Part shown: one piece after another, positions 1 to 7,595 of the stretch | Layout of the letters: every line of letters starts with the position of its first letter | How positions within the stretch are numbered: position 1 is the stretch's first letter | Source: QQUD01 sp039029915 | Lineage (GTDB): Bacteria; Chloroflexota; Anaerolineae; Promineifilales; Promineifilaceae | NCBI GenBank assembly: GCA_039029915.1 | Contig: JBCCFD010000121.1 | Coordinates: 1-17,311 of the forward strand | Reading direction: 5' to 3' | Length of the DNA: 17,311 bases | The notes under the pieces: model-generated | The model's database searches: none | Told to the model about the DNA's origin: nothing | Seen by the model: the letters and a program-made list of their open reading frames with translations, nothing else | Program-made: the position numbers and the translations under genes

Positions 1-645
1 CCAAAAGAGATGTGGCGTCTACGCAAAATTGAAAAATATACGCGTAAAAAGGTGACCAAAACGACGCTCCCCACTATCGAGCAAATTCAAGCCCATCGTG
101 AAACGCAACTGATGGATAAGATGGAGGTTTGGATCAAGCGGGGCCGCTGCAGCCGTGAAAAAGAGTTGGTCAATGCGCTTATTGAGCGAGGACACGATCC
201 AGTGATGCTCGCGGCGATTGCGCTTAAGCTGGCTCGCGCGGAAGAAAAACAGCGCCCAATTCCGCGTATTGATGAGAATGTCACGGAAGCCAGCCGCGAA
301 CCTCGTCGGCGACGGGACAGAAGCGGAAATCGTGGTGATTTTAAAGGGGGACGGAGTGGACCTCGAGGTGGCGGTGAAAACGGCCGTAAAGTCTCCAAAC
401 GCTCCCATGAAAAAGGAATGGTTCGCCTCATCATGAAAGCTGGTAAAGCAGATGGGGTGCGCCCGAACGATATTGTTGGCACCATTGCTTTCCACGCCAA
501 AATCCCTGGAAAGCGCATTGGGGCTATCAAAATCCAAAATGATCAAACGTTTGTAGACATTCCTGAACAGTTTATCGGCCAAGTAATGGCTAATTCTGGC
601 AAATATCAAATTCACAGACAAAACATCAAAATCGAAAAAGCATAA
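1..645 (+). CDS. deaD: DEAD-box RNA helicase, C-terminal part (5' end outside window)
   Basis: This is the last ~214 residues of an ATP-dependent RNA helicase of the DeaD/CsdA type, which unwinds RNA in ribosome assembly and cold adaptation. The reading frame is open from base 1, and the first residues (PKEMWRLRKIEKYTRKKV) match the stretch after helicase motif VI in DeaD proteins, so the catalytic core lies upstream of the window. An Arg/Gly-rich basic segment follows (about residues 95-130 from the first Met). Next is a DbpA-like RNA-binding domain (about 135-205) with the typical DGVRPNDIVGTIA and IPGKRIGAIKI motifs and the FVDIP strand. An ACGGCCGT palindrome lies within it at 380 (Asn-Gly-Arg). 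The stop is followed at once by a hairpin shared with the convergent gene. Family is fairly sure; DeaD rather than another DbpA-domain helicase is likely. Confidence 0.85.
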   Translation, partial: PKEMWRLRKIEKYTRKKVTKTTLPTIEQIQAHRETQLMDKMEVWIKRGRCSREKELVNALIERGHDPVMLAAIALKLARAEEKQRPIPRIDENVTEASREPRRRRDRSGNRGDFKGGRSGPRGGGENGRKVSKRSHEKGMVRLIMKAGKADGVRPNDIVGTIAFHAKIPGKRIGAIKIQNDQTFVDIPEQFIGQVMANSGKYQIHRQNIKIEKA

Positions 646-651
646 TGAAAT

Positions 652-682
652 GGCAATTGACAATAAATTATTGTCAATTGCC
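652..682. terminator. Bidirectional stem-loop between convergent genes
   Basis: A perfect 14-bp inverted repeat (GGCAATTGACAATA / TATTGTCAATTGCC) with a 3-nt AAT loop fills almost the whole 41-bp gap between the helicase stop (645) and the stop of the minus-strand gene (687). The position argues for a shared terminator. No long T-run follows on either strand, so it is not a canonical intrinsic terminator and may act by blocking RNA decay. Confidence 0.6.
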
Positions 683-686
683 AGCC

Positions 687-1139
687 TTACTCTTCGTTTT
701 CCCAATCGATATCACCATCATGATCGTTTTTGCTCATGGCGACTTCGCCCCCACTGGTAGGCTTCTTAGTTGATGGCTGATTAGACCAGTCGATTTCGCT
801 GGCATCCCGCATCGCAACCTCATCCCCACTGGCGCTCTTAAATTTAAACTCAGGTGGGCTACGTAGAATCATCACAATGATCACAATAATGCCAAACAGC
901 GCGAAAAAGATGCCCGGGGCAGCGCTTTGTAAACTAAATGTGGCACCAGCGACTTCGGCACTAAAAGAACTACCCTCAATCGCATAAGGAAATAGGCCAC
1001 TTAAAAAGAGTCGGTATCCTAAATAAATGCTCACTATTCCAGCCGTAATAATCCCCAATCGGTAGGCGGCTAGGTAAAAAATCACGTATCCAAAACTCTT
1101 TTCTGTTAATTCAAAGGATGCGCCTTCATTGTCAGACAT
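687..1139 (-). CDS. Small two-helix membrane protein with duplicated acidic tail, downstream of WD40-caspase
   Basis: A 150-residue protein with no family I recognise. Two hydrophobic segments (about residues 17-48 and 76-93) predict a membrane hairpin with both ends on the same side, joined by a loop of about 27 residues. The C-terminal third is hydrophilic and acidic. It carries a near-duplicate motif: SGDEVAMRDASEIDW (104-118) and SGGEVAMSKNDHDGDIDW (129-146). The start is well supported by AGGAGA about 7 bases upstream (1143-1150 region, read on the minus strand). It lies 129 bp downstream of the WD40-caspase gene on the same strand, so the two may be co-transcribed. No ACGGCCGT palindrome is present. 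A role as substrate, anchor or effector of the caspase is possible but is inference from position only. Confidence 0.7.
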   Translation of the reverse strand: MSDNEGASFELTEKSFGYVIFYLAAYRLGIITAGIVSIYLGYRLFLSGLFPYAIEGSSFSAEVAGATFSLQSAAPGIFFALFGIIVIIVMILRSPPEFKFKSASGDEVAMRDASEIDWSNQPSTKKPTSGGEVAMSKNDHDGDIDWENEE

Positions 1140-1268
1140 GGTCTTCTCCTAATTTTGGTACATTTTTTATAAGTTTTCAGACGAGGTATCGAATACTGAG
1201 TGCCCCTCAACAAGTTCAGGCTACGCTTGTTATGAAAGACTATTGTAAAACAGCGTGGGTACCGCAGA

Positions 1269-4193
1269 TTATTTAAAAATTTCATAGTCAATCAAAGAGC
1301 CATAAACAGTGACTGCTGGCGTTTGTTTATCGTTAGACATCACCTTAACGCGGTCTGATACTTTGTAGCACAGTTCAATAGCTGACGCCTTTTTCGACGA
1401 TTTTAGCTCCTCAAGGATTCCCAACGTAAAAATGCCGTGCTGTTTAAACAGTTTCTCAATCGCTTTTGCGCTAGCCGTTGTGGCACTAAAAATCAATTGG
1501 GCGCGATCATGTGTTGCTAACCAGCGTTTGGTAAACTCTAGCGTGTTGAAGTGGCCGCTAGCCGCCCCTGCGTGACACGCATCCATCAAAATCACAAATT
1601 CCGTCGAGACCTCGTTCATAATATTGCCAATTTCAGTGATGAATAATCCTGTCGTTTTTACCTTTTTAAGATCAGCATCATGGGGTAGGAAATAAAAAGC
1701 ATTTGTCGAGGGTTCTTTAATCCCATGCCCCGCTAGAAAAACCATAAAAACATCTCGGCTAATCTGTTTTTTATCTTTTTTCTCAGTTTCTCGCACCTGT
1801 ATTTCCTTCTTAACCGCCTTTAACGCTTTTAAGATATTTTCTTTGGTCGCCTTTTTGTTCACTAAGACTGCCTTTTGGACTTTGTTAAACGCACGGCCGT
1901 TTTGCTTGGCAAACATCTCGGCTAACTTGGTGGCATCATTATGGGCACCCCTTAAATTTTTCAACTTTTTGCCATCAGCATTTTTATACTCTGACACCCC
2001 AACAGACAGGAGGTAAAGATTTGGTTTAACCTGTTTGAATTTTGATTTGTCAACTTTCGTTGATCCGGCCGCCCGAGTAAGCACTTGCCCACTGGTGCGG
2101 GTGATATTGATCAGTTTAGGAACACTTTTAGAGTGCTCCCCATAAGCCAACAGCTTGAGTTTGTTTTCACCCGGCCACAGGTGAATCTCATCGGTGGTAA
2201 AAGAAGCAGATTGGGTGATATTTTGGTCAACCATTTGCCAAACGGGCTGGTCATTATTAAACACGATCACTTTTTCAATCGGTTGGTCATTACTCAAAAC
2301 GAGTCTAAAAGTTAACGCATATACTTCATTTTCCGTAGAAAGCTGTTCAGGTCCATCAACCTCAATTTGGGCGGGCAAAATATCTTGAATCTGTTGGATA
2401 TCAATATCTAAATTGGCGAGGGCTGTGGCTTCACTGCCCGTTTTGATGATCTCTTTAATCACATCTGGACGATAAAGTGAATCGACAAAGCGGTCGCTAG
2501 GGAAAAATAGGGCTTCTTGATCTTCCGCTTGATTCACATGGTACCCAATATATTTATCACCATATAAGCTGGCTGCATAAAATCCGGCATGGCTCCACAC
2601 AATCCATTCGTTATCTTCAGTGATAAAGATATTGAGCATTGGCATGATGATGTCAACTTCGCCAGGGGCTTGCGTAAAATAATCTTCATCGAGCGCAGGT
2701 ACCTCATCCAGATTCCAAATGCGAATAATTTGATCTTCGCTACACGTCACCATGCGGTTACCATCGACCGCTAAATCCCAAACGGTGTTGTTATGCCCTT
2801 TAAATTGGGCTAAGAAGGTGCCATTGGGATGAGCACAGTATCCCCCGCCGCCTCGATTACCGGTGACGACTAAGCCTTTATCAGTGAGGCCAAACGTTTC
2901 GGCAAAGAACCATTGGCCCCCTTTGCTCAGGTAATCTTGATTTGTTCTAAGATTGGCTTGCTCAATATAAACACGCACACTATCTTGCTCGGTCACCGCT
3001 CGGTTGAAGGTCTCGATTGCATCAGGGTCAATCTCTTCAACATGAAAGCTATCATCAAGCAGATCGTTGAGATCGAACTGTTTTTCAATAGGGGCGTAAT
3101 TGTTTTGATTTAGTTGCTGTCTTTGGGTGCTGCCAAAGGCGATTTTGCTGCCTTTGATACCAACTGCAAAATCAGCTTGCCCTACGCCGGGGATATACCC
3201 TCTCTGCTCACCCGTTTGTGGATTCCAAAAATGGATTTCGTTGACATCACCTCCACCAGTAACGGCCGTAATATTATTCAAAAACGCCACCCCATTGGCA
3301 CCATTCTTGTACATCCCCAGTCGAGACACAACCGTATATCCATTTTCAGCATCATAAACGGTGCATTGCTCTTCACCCATAAACCCCCGAATCAGATATT
3401 TTCCATTGGGTGAATAATTAATATTGGTGGCATTAGCTGGCACTTCCTGAATTAGGTTGAGCTGATGATCATAGATATCAATTTTGTGCCCTGCCCGAAC
3501 GATCGCAATATGGTTTTGATTGACCGCAATTTGTAAAGCGGCCATTCCCGTACAGTCGATTGGACCATGCGTAAACTTGGCTTCGTTGAGCGAATAGAGC
3601 TGAATGTAGTGGGGCTGAGCTTCTGTTGCCGCATTGTAGTTAACAATGCAGTTAACGATGAAATAATCATCATCTTTTTTAAATATTTTTAGATATTGGG
3701 GCTGATTTGAAGCGCCGAATGAATAATTCGCCATTGAATTATCTGTTGAGAACTCATCACTGGCCAGAAAGGTTGACACTTCCCAAACGTTCACCTGCTC
3801 ACCATAAAAATTACCAATCGCAATATATTGGTTGTCATGGCTGATTGATAGAGAACTAATTGCTGCGCCTGTATCAAACTGTTTGAGTAATTTCCCCGTC
3901 TCAAACTCATAAATGCGTATCGCATCGTTGAATTGACCATCCACAAAACGGCGAATACCGGCAAGGACATACTGATCGTCTGGCGTCATGGTCATATCCA
4001 TCACGCTGCCATAGCCGCCATCACCGATTTCGCCAATAAACTTTCGGACTTCTTTTTGCGCGATGGGGTCCCAAACGCGAATCGTTTTATCCTGGCCAGA
4101 GCTAATGAAGTAGCTCCCGTCTGACGTGACGCAAAATTTGCCAATACTCGAAGTGTGAACGCCTGTTTCAATTTTGAGATGAATATTTTGCAC
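1269..4193 (-). CDS. WD40 beta-propeller / caspase-like (C14) protease fusion
   Basis: A 974-residue protein with WD40-like repeats over about residues 10-505. The clearest are at 13-42 (ending KTIRVWD) and 466-494 (FKGHNNTVWDLAV to IIRIWN). Residues 528-585 hold the IVWSHAGFYAAS, YIGYHVN and YRPDVIKEI motifs seen in many bacterial WD40-caspases. A beta-rich linker covers about 600-710. A C-terminal caspase-fold domain covers about 723-974, with the catalytic dyad visible as His823 (FLAGHG) and Cys873 (LMDACHAG). No signal peptide is seen, so it is probably cytoplasmic. The start is GTG with AAGGA nine bases upstream (4203-4207). ACGGCCGT occurs twice (1893, 3262). Relatives are linked to regulated proteolysis, signalling and suspected cell-death or defence roles; the target here is unknown. 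The next gene downstream encodes a small membrane protein that may share its transcript. Confidence 0.92.
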   Translation of the reverse strand: MQNIHLKIETGVHTSSIGKFCVTSDGSYFISSGQDKTIRVWDPIAQKEVRKFIGEIGDGGYGSVMDMTMTPDDQYVLAGIRRFVDGQFNDAIRIYEFETGKLLKQFDTGAAISSLSISHDNQYIAIGNFYGEQVNVWEVSTFLASDEFSTDNSMANYSFGASNQPQYLKIFKKDDDYFIVNCIVNYNAATEAQPHYIQLYSLNEAKFTHGPIDCTGMAALQIAVNQNHIAIVRAGHKIDIYDHQLNLIQEVPANATNINYSPNGKYLIRGFMGEEQCTVYDAENGYTVVSRLGMYKNGANGVAFLNNITAVTGGGDVNEIHFWNPQTGEQRGYIPGVGQADFAVGIKGSKIAFGSTQRQQLNQNNYAPIEKQFDLNDLLDDSFHVEEIDPDAIETFNRAVTEQDSVRVYIEQANLRTNQDYLSKGGQWFFAETFGLTDKGLVVTGNRGGGGYCAHPNGTFLAQFKGHNNTVWDLAVDGNRMVTCSEDQIIRIWNLDEVPALDEDYFTQAPGEVDIIMPMLNIFITEDNEWIVWSHAGFYAASLYGDKYIGYHVNQAEDQEALFFPSDRFVDSLYRPDVIKEIIKTGSEATALANLDIDIQQIQDILPAQIEVDGPEQLSTENEVYALTFRLVLSNDQPIEKVIVFNNDQPVWQMVDQNITQSASFTTDEIHLWPGENKLKLLAYGEHSKSVPKLINITRTSGQVLTRAAGSTKVDKSKFKQVKPNLYLLSVGVSEYKNADGKKLKNLRGAHNDATKLAEMFAKQNGRAFNKVQKAVLVNKKATKENILKALKAVKKEIQVRETEKKDKKQISRDVFMVFLAGHGIKEPSTNAFYFLPHDADLKKVKTTGLFITEIGNIMNEVSTEFVILMDACHAGAASGHFNTLEFTKRWLATHDRAQLIFSATTASAKAIEKLFKQHGIFTLGILEELKSSKKASAIELCYKVSDRVKVMSNDKQTPAVTVYGSLIDYEIFK

Positions 4194-4253
4194 AGTAAAT
4201 CGTCCTTTGTAGATTGGTGAACGGAAAGTTGAACAATTGTAGGGTAATCAATC

Positions 4254-4294
4254 GTTGTGACAACTCCGTGACGGATTAGAAAAGTGTGTCACAA
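4254..4294. promoter_or_regulatory. Two dyads in the divergent promoter region (candidate operator)
   Basis: The 138-bp gap between the divergent caspase and oxidoreductase genes holds GTTGTGACAAC (4254-4264), a perfect dyad, and TGTGTCACA (4285-4293), a second one. The outer blocks TTGTGACA (4255-4262) and TGTCACAA (4287-4294) are also exact inverted copies. TGTGA half-sites of this type are used by Crp/Fnr-family and other dimeric regulators. The cognate regulator is not known. Confidence 0.4.
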
Positions 4295-4331
4295 TGGGTG
4301 ACTATATTTTGCAACAAACGAGGAGTATGCG

Positions 4332-5270
4332 ATGGATTCACCGATAGAAATTGGCATCATGATTGAGGGGCAAGAAGATTTGACTTGGGACCGATTCTTT
4401 AAAATCGCAGAGACGGTTGAATCATTGGGCTTTGACCATCTGTTTCGATCAGATCATTTGACGCCTCTCGAAAATGAGCCATCGGTGGAAACACTCGCTC
4501 TTTGGCCGTCGCTGACGGCTTTGGCGCTACGAACGGAGCGCATTCGATTCGGACCAATGGTGTGCGCCATGACGTTTCGGCATCCGTCAATGGTGGCAAA
4601 AATGGCGGCGTCAGTAAGCGGTTTGGCAAACGGCCGTTTAGACCTCGGTCTTGGCGCAGGTTGGTACGCAGGTGAGCACGCCATGTTTGGCATTAACTAC
4701 CCTAAATACGTGAAGCGGTTGGAGCGGCTAGACGAAGGGGCCGCCCTGATTAAACATCTGTTCTCAGGTGAAAAGCGCTCGTTTCAAGGCAAATTTTATC
4801 GGCTAGAGGAAGCGATTAATTTTCCTCAGCCCCAAAATCTCAATATCATCATGGGGGGCAAGGGGGAAAAGACGCTCAAGGTGGTTGCCAAACATGCAGA
4901 TGAGTGGAATTTTTCTTATCAAAGTGTGGCTTTGTTCCGTGAAAAGTCTTCGCTGCTCAATCAAAACTGTGAAGAAATTGGTCGTGACCCGAAGGGGATT
5001 CGCCGCTCATTGATGACACCGTTTGTGATTGGCAAGAATGAAACGGCCGTTCAGGCCCGCATTAACAACCACCGCCAAATGTTCCCGTCCCTCCCATCTA
5101 ATTTAGCAAGCTGGCTCGAAGCGGGTTTTATTGGGGGGACGGCTCAACAGATTTCGGACCAAATTGGGGCGTTTGTCAATGCGGGTGTGACCCGCTTTAT
5201 GCTGCAGCACAACAGCTTGGATGATTTAGAGTCGCTGGCAGAGTTGGGAACGGCCGTTATTAGTAATTAA
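4332..5270 (+). CDS. Luciferase-like (LLM class) F420-dependent oxidoreductase
   Basis: A 312-residue single-domain TIM-barrel oxidoreductase of the bacterial luciferase superfamily. Members reduce or oxidise small molecules using F420H2 or, less often, FMN. Supporting stretches are the N-terminal EIGIMIEGQEDLTW, the SDHLTPLE segment, RFGPMVCAMTFRHPSMVAKM, GRLDLGLGAGWYAGEHAMFG, and the late NIIMGGKGEKTLKVVAKHAD. Length fits the family. The start is fixed by AGGAG at 4321-4325, six bases before ATG. Three ACGGCCGT palindromes lie in this gene (4630, 5043, 5250). It is divergent from the caspase gene, and a hairpin overlapping its stop codon suggests single-gene transcription. The substrate cannot be read from sequence; F420 use is inferred from the subgroup. 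Confidence 0.88.
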   Translation: MDSPIEIGIMIEGQEDLTWDRFFKIAETVESLGFDHLFRSDHLTPLENEPSVETLALWPSLTALALRTERIRFGPMVCAMTFRHPSMVAKMAASVSGLANGRLDLGLGAGWYAGEHAMFGINYPKYVKRLERLDEGAALIKHLFSGEKRSFQGKFYRLEEAINFPQPQNLNIIMGGKGEKTLKVVAKHADEWNFSYQSVALFREKSSLLNQNCEEIGRDPKGIRRSLMTPFVIGKNETAVQARINNHRQMFPSLPSNLASWLEAGFIGGTAQQISDQIGAFVNAGVTRFMLQHNSLDDLESLAELGTAVISN

Positions 5271-5298
5271 TTGTTGAGTTGTTCAACAATTAATTACT
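5262..5298 (+). terminator. Stem-loop overlapping the oxidoreductase stop codon
   Basis: A perfect 16-bp inverted repeat (AGTAATTAATTGTTGA / TCAACAATTAATTACT, loop GTTGT) starts inside the last codons and includes the TAA stop at 5268-5270. It is a likely 3' end for the oxidoreductase mRNA. No clear U-tract follows it. Confidence 0.6.
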
Positions 5299-5322
5299 GG
5301 AGTTACGCCGTACTACTGGTGC

Positions 5323-5404
5323 AAACCTCTGAGGTTTTTCAAGAAACGCCACTGATTGCCAGTCCGTTTAGAAACCTTTGAGGTTTTTAAACGCCGTTTC
5401 TAAA
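5323..5404. terminator. Paired AAACCTnTGAGGTTTTT hairpins in convergent gap
   Basis: Two near-identical hairpins, each with a 6-bp stem, a 3-nt loop and a T5 tail, lie at 5323-5339 (AAACCTCTGAGGTTTTT) and 5372-5388 (AAACCTTTGAGGTTTTT). The second sits inside a 9-bp outer inverted repeat, TTTAGAAAC (5367-5375) / GTTTCTAAA (5396-5404). They occupy the gap before the convergent PLP-enzyme gene and look like intrinsic terminators built from a repeated module. Confidence 0.55.
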
Positions 5405-5412
5405 TTGCTAGG

Positions 5413-6537
5413 CTAGAGCTGAGCAAAAGCCTGCTTAAAATCAGCAATAATATCCTCAATATCTTCACAGCCGGTGGAGACCCGGATGAGGTTGCCATTT
5501 TTCGGTTTGGGATAAACCAGCGTGTACAAATCGCCCAAGCTCACCCCAATATCACACATTTGGACCGCATTGCAGAACTGATTCATTTCAGCTGCTTCAC
5601 CCTTGATTTTGAACGCCATCATGCCCCCAAAACCGTCGGGGAGTATTGTTTGCGCTAACTCACGCTGTGGATGGCTGGCTGCACCAGGGTAGCGTATCCA
5701 TTCTACCTTGTCATGTGACTCTAAAAATTGAGCCAAGGCCAGCCCATTGGCCGAATGCTGACGCATGCGCAGAGGCAACGTACGAACCCCACGTAACAGC
5801 AGCCAAGAATTAAACGGGCTGGGACATTGCCCAAACGAATCGAGCTTGATTTTGGCTTTAAGCATATCTTCAGCCGATCCCGCCAGCACACCAGCCACCG
5901 TATCCCCATGCCCTGAGATGTATTTAGTTGCTGAATGCAGTATCAAATCTGCTCCAAACTCAACTGGCCGCAATAAATAAGGACTGAGAAAGGTGTTGTC
6001 TACAATGAATTTAAGATTGTGGGCTGTGGCAAACTGCTTCAAGGCGGCTAAATCCGCTAAATAGCAGTTTGGATTCGTCAAGCTTTCTGTGAAAAGCACC
6101 TTGCTGTTTGGCTTGACGGCTCGCGTTAAACTGGCCATGTCCCGAACGTTAACCCAGCTCACCTCAATCCCCATGGCGGGGCAATCTTTGGTAAAGAATT
6201 CACGACTAATAACGAAGAGGTCTTCATCAACGAGGAGGTGGTCACCTGCTTGAGCGCTGATCATAACGGCGATAACCACTGCGGCCATGCCTGATGAGGT
6301 GACAACGGCCGTTTCTGTTCCCTCTAATATGGCCAGTTTTTCTTCTAATACGGCCGTTGTGGGGTTACCCGTGCGCGAGTAGAAAAAATTATCAAACGGC
6401 GCCTCAATAGCAGCCGTTAGCTGCTCGGCCGTTTCAAACGTAAACGTCGCCGTCTGATAAATCGGCGTGTTGTGAGCATTGGTTGTGGGATCCTGCTTTT
6501 CAGCGGCGCGGATGGCGTTGGTGGAAAATTTTTTCAT
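5413..6537 (-). CDS. Cys/Met-metabolism PLP-dependent enzyme (trans-sulfuration family)
   Basis: A 374-residue fold-type I PLP enzyme of the cystathionine gamma-synthase / cystathionine gamma-lyase / methionine gamma-lyase / homocysteine synthase family. Visible landmarks are YSRTGNPT (Tyr53, Arg55, phosphate binding), TSSGMAAV, ESLTNPN, VDNTF (Asp180, pyridine nitrogen), and HSATKYISGHGD with the PLP-binding Lys205. The C-terminal SLGDLYTLVYPK and LIRVSTGCED motifs are also present. The exact reaction cannot be separated by eye. ATG at 6537 (MKKFSTNAIRAAE) matches the family N-terminus. An in-frame GTG nine bases earlier (6546) is possible, and neither has a good ribosome site. Two ACGGCCGT palindromes lie 45 bp apart (6305, 6350), both encoding Thr-Ala-Val, with a one-base variant at 6425. 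Confidence 0.9.
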   Translation of the reverse strand: MKKFSTNAIRAAEKQDPTTNAHNTPIYQTATFTFETAEQLTAAIEAPFDNFFYSRTGNPTTAVLEEKLAILEGTETAVVTSSGMAAVVIAVMISAQAGDHLLVDEDLFVISREFFTKDCPAMGIEVSWVNVRDMASLTRAVKPNSKVLFTESLTNPNCYLADLAALKQFATAHNLKFIVDNTFLSPYLLRPVEFGADLILHSATKYISGHGDTVAGVLAGSAEDMLKAKIKLDSFGQCPSPFNSWLLLRGVRTLPLRMRQHSANGLALAQFLESHDKVEWIRYPGAASHPQRELAQTILPDGFGGMMAFKIKGEAAEMNQFCNAVQMCDIGVSLGDLYTLVYPKPKNGNLIRVSTGCEDIEDIIADFKQAFAQL

Positions 6538-6589
6538 TTTTAGCACTTCAGCATCTCAGCTCGCTTCGCTTTCAGCATTTCAGCTAAAA

Positions 6590-6621
6590 GCTGACGAGCT
6601 GACGGGCTGACGAGCTGAACT
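6590..6621. repeat. 8-bp tandem repeat (GCTGACGR)n
   Basis: Four 8-bp units (GCTGACGA, GCTGACGG, GCTGACGA and a degenerate GCTGAACT) sit between menB and the PLP-enzyme gene. The upstream TCAGCTCG (about 6556-6563) is the reverse complement of CGAGCTGA in the array, so the intergenic RNA can fold. It belongs to a set of low-complexity intergenic repeats in this window. Confidence 0.7.
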
Positions 6622-6625
6622 GCTC

Positions 6626-7468
6626 CTAAGGAATCCACTTAATATCTTTAAAATTCGGTTTCCGTTTTTCGAGGAAGGCGTTGCGGCCTTCTTTGGCTTC
6701 ATCAGTCATGTAGGCGAGGCGAGTGGCTTCACCGGCAAACACCTGCTGCCCAACCATGCCGTCGTCCGTCAGATTAAAGGCAAACTTGAGCATCTTGATC
6801 GAGGTGGGTGATTTTTCCAAAATCTCCTGCGCCCATTGGTAAGCAGTTGATTCAAGCTCGTCGTGTGGGATAACAGCGTTGACCATCCCCATTTCGTAGG
6901 CATCTTGCGCCGAATAGTTACGACCTAAGAAGAAGATTTCGCGGGCTCGTTTTTGACCAATCATCTTGGCGAGGTAAGCAGAGCCATACCCACCGTCAAA
7001 GCTCGTCACATCAGCATCCGTTTGCTTGAAAATGGCGTGCTCCTTGCTAGCGAGCGTCAGATCACAAACCACGTGCAGGCTGTGTCCACCGCCAACTGCC
7101 CAACCGGGCACCACGGCAATCACCACCTTGGGCATAAAGCGAATGAGCCGCTGCACTTCGAGAATGTTCAGGCGGGGCATCCCGTCATCATCGACATACC
7201 CTTGGTGCCCACGAGTGCGCTGGTCGCCACCCGAACAAAACGCGTAAACCCCATCTTTTGTTGATGGCCCTTCGGCTGAGAAAAGCACCACGCCAATGTT
7301 GGTGTCCTCTCGGGCGTCGAGAAACGCTTCATAAAGCTCACCCACTGTTTTAGGGCGAAAGGCGTTGCGGACGTTGGGACGATTAAAGGCGATGCGCGCC
7401 ACGCCGCCTGATTTTTTATAGGTAATGTCTTCGTACTCTTTTGCAGTAATCCAGTTTGGTGTGTTCAT
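6626..7468 (-). CDS. menB: 1,4-dihydroxy-2-naphthoyl-CoA synthase (naphthoate synthase)
   Basis: A 280-residue crotonase-fold enzyme that closes the second ring in menaquinone synthesis, turning o-succinylbenzoyl-CoA into 1,4-dihydroxy-2-naphthoyl-CoA. Diagnostic MenB motifs are FCSGGDQRTRG (about 78-86), GWAVGGGHSLHVVCDLTLA (122-140, oxyanion hole), SFDGGYGSAYLAK (156-168) and the basic C-terminal KPNFKDIKWIP. Asp151 (KQTDADV) sits where type I enzymes have the glycine that holds bicarbonate, so this is the bicarbonate-independent type II form, like actinobacterial MenB. Thr155 replaces the usual Gly before SFDGG. The start is ATG at 7468; upstream in-frame sequence is a low-complexity repeat and is not coding. 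No strong ribosome site is seen. No other men gene lies nearby. Confidence 0.93.
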   Translation of the reverse strand: MNTPNWITAKEYEDITYKKSGGVARIAFNRPNVRNAFRPKTVGELYEAFLDAREDTNIGVVLFSAEGPSTKDGVYAFCSGGDQRTRGHQGYVDDDGMPRLNILEVQRLIRFMPKVVIAVVPGWAVGGGHSLHVVCDLTLASKEHAIFKQTDADVTSFDGGYGSAYLAKMIGQKRAREIFFLGRNYSAQDAYEMGMVNAVIPHDELESTAYQWAQEILEKSPTSIKMLKFAFNLTDDGMVGQQVFAGEATRLAYMTDEAKEGRNAFLEKRKPNFKDIKWIP

Positions 7469-7499
7469 AATTTTTATTTTATAGTGAAAAGAGGTTTTT

Positions 7500-7549
7500 G
7501 GGGAGGAATGGAGAAGAGAGAAGCGAGAGGGCGAGGAGCGAGAGGGTGA
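7500..7549. repeat. Purine-rich GAGAAGCGAG-type intergenic repeat
   Basis: About 50 bp of almost pure purines on the plus strand (units such as GAGAAGCGAGAGG and GCGAGGAGCGAGAGGG) lie between the divergent menB and enolase-family genes. The same motif (GAGAAGCGAGGAGCGAG) recurs at about 14861-14886, so this is a dispersed low-complexity family. Confidence 0.6.
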
Positions 7550-7595
7550 TTTGCGGCTTGCCACACGCCCCTGGCCACATTTAAGGAGAGAAATT

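Noticed and set aside
19..705. 228-residue minus-strand open frame opposite the helicase
   Set aside because: The plus-strand frame encodes a clear DbpA-like RNA-binding domain; this one has no recognisable family and reads through the hairpin.
1200..1240. AACAAG...CTTGTT short inverted repeat containing CTCAACAAGTTCAGGCTACG
   Set aside because: It resembles dispersed intergenic repeats seen in some genomes, but only one copy is present here, so a repeat family cannot be supported.
1106..1291. 61-residue minus-strand frame between the caspase and membrane protein genes
   Set aside because: It overlaps both genes, is basic low-information sequence and has no ribosome site.
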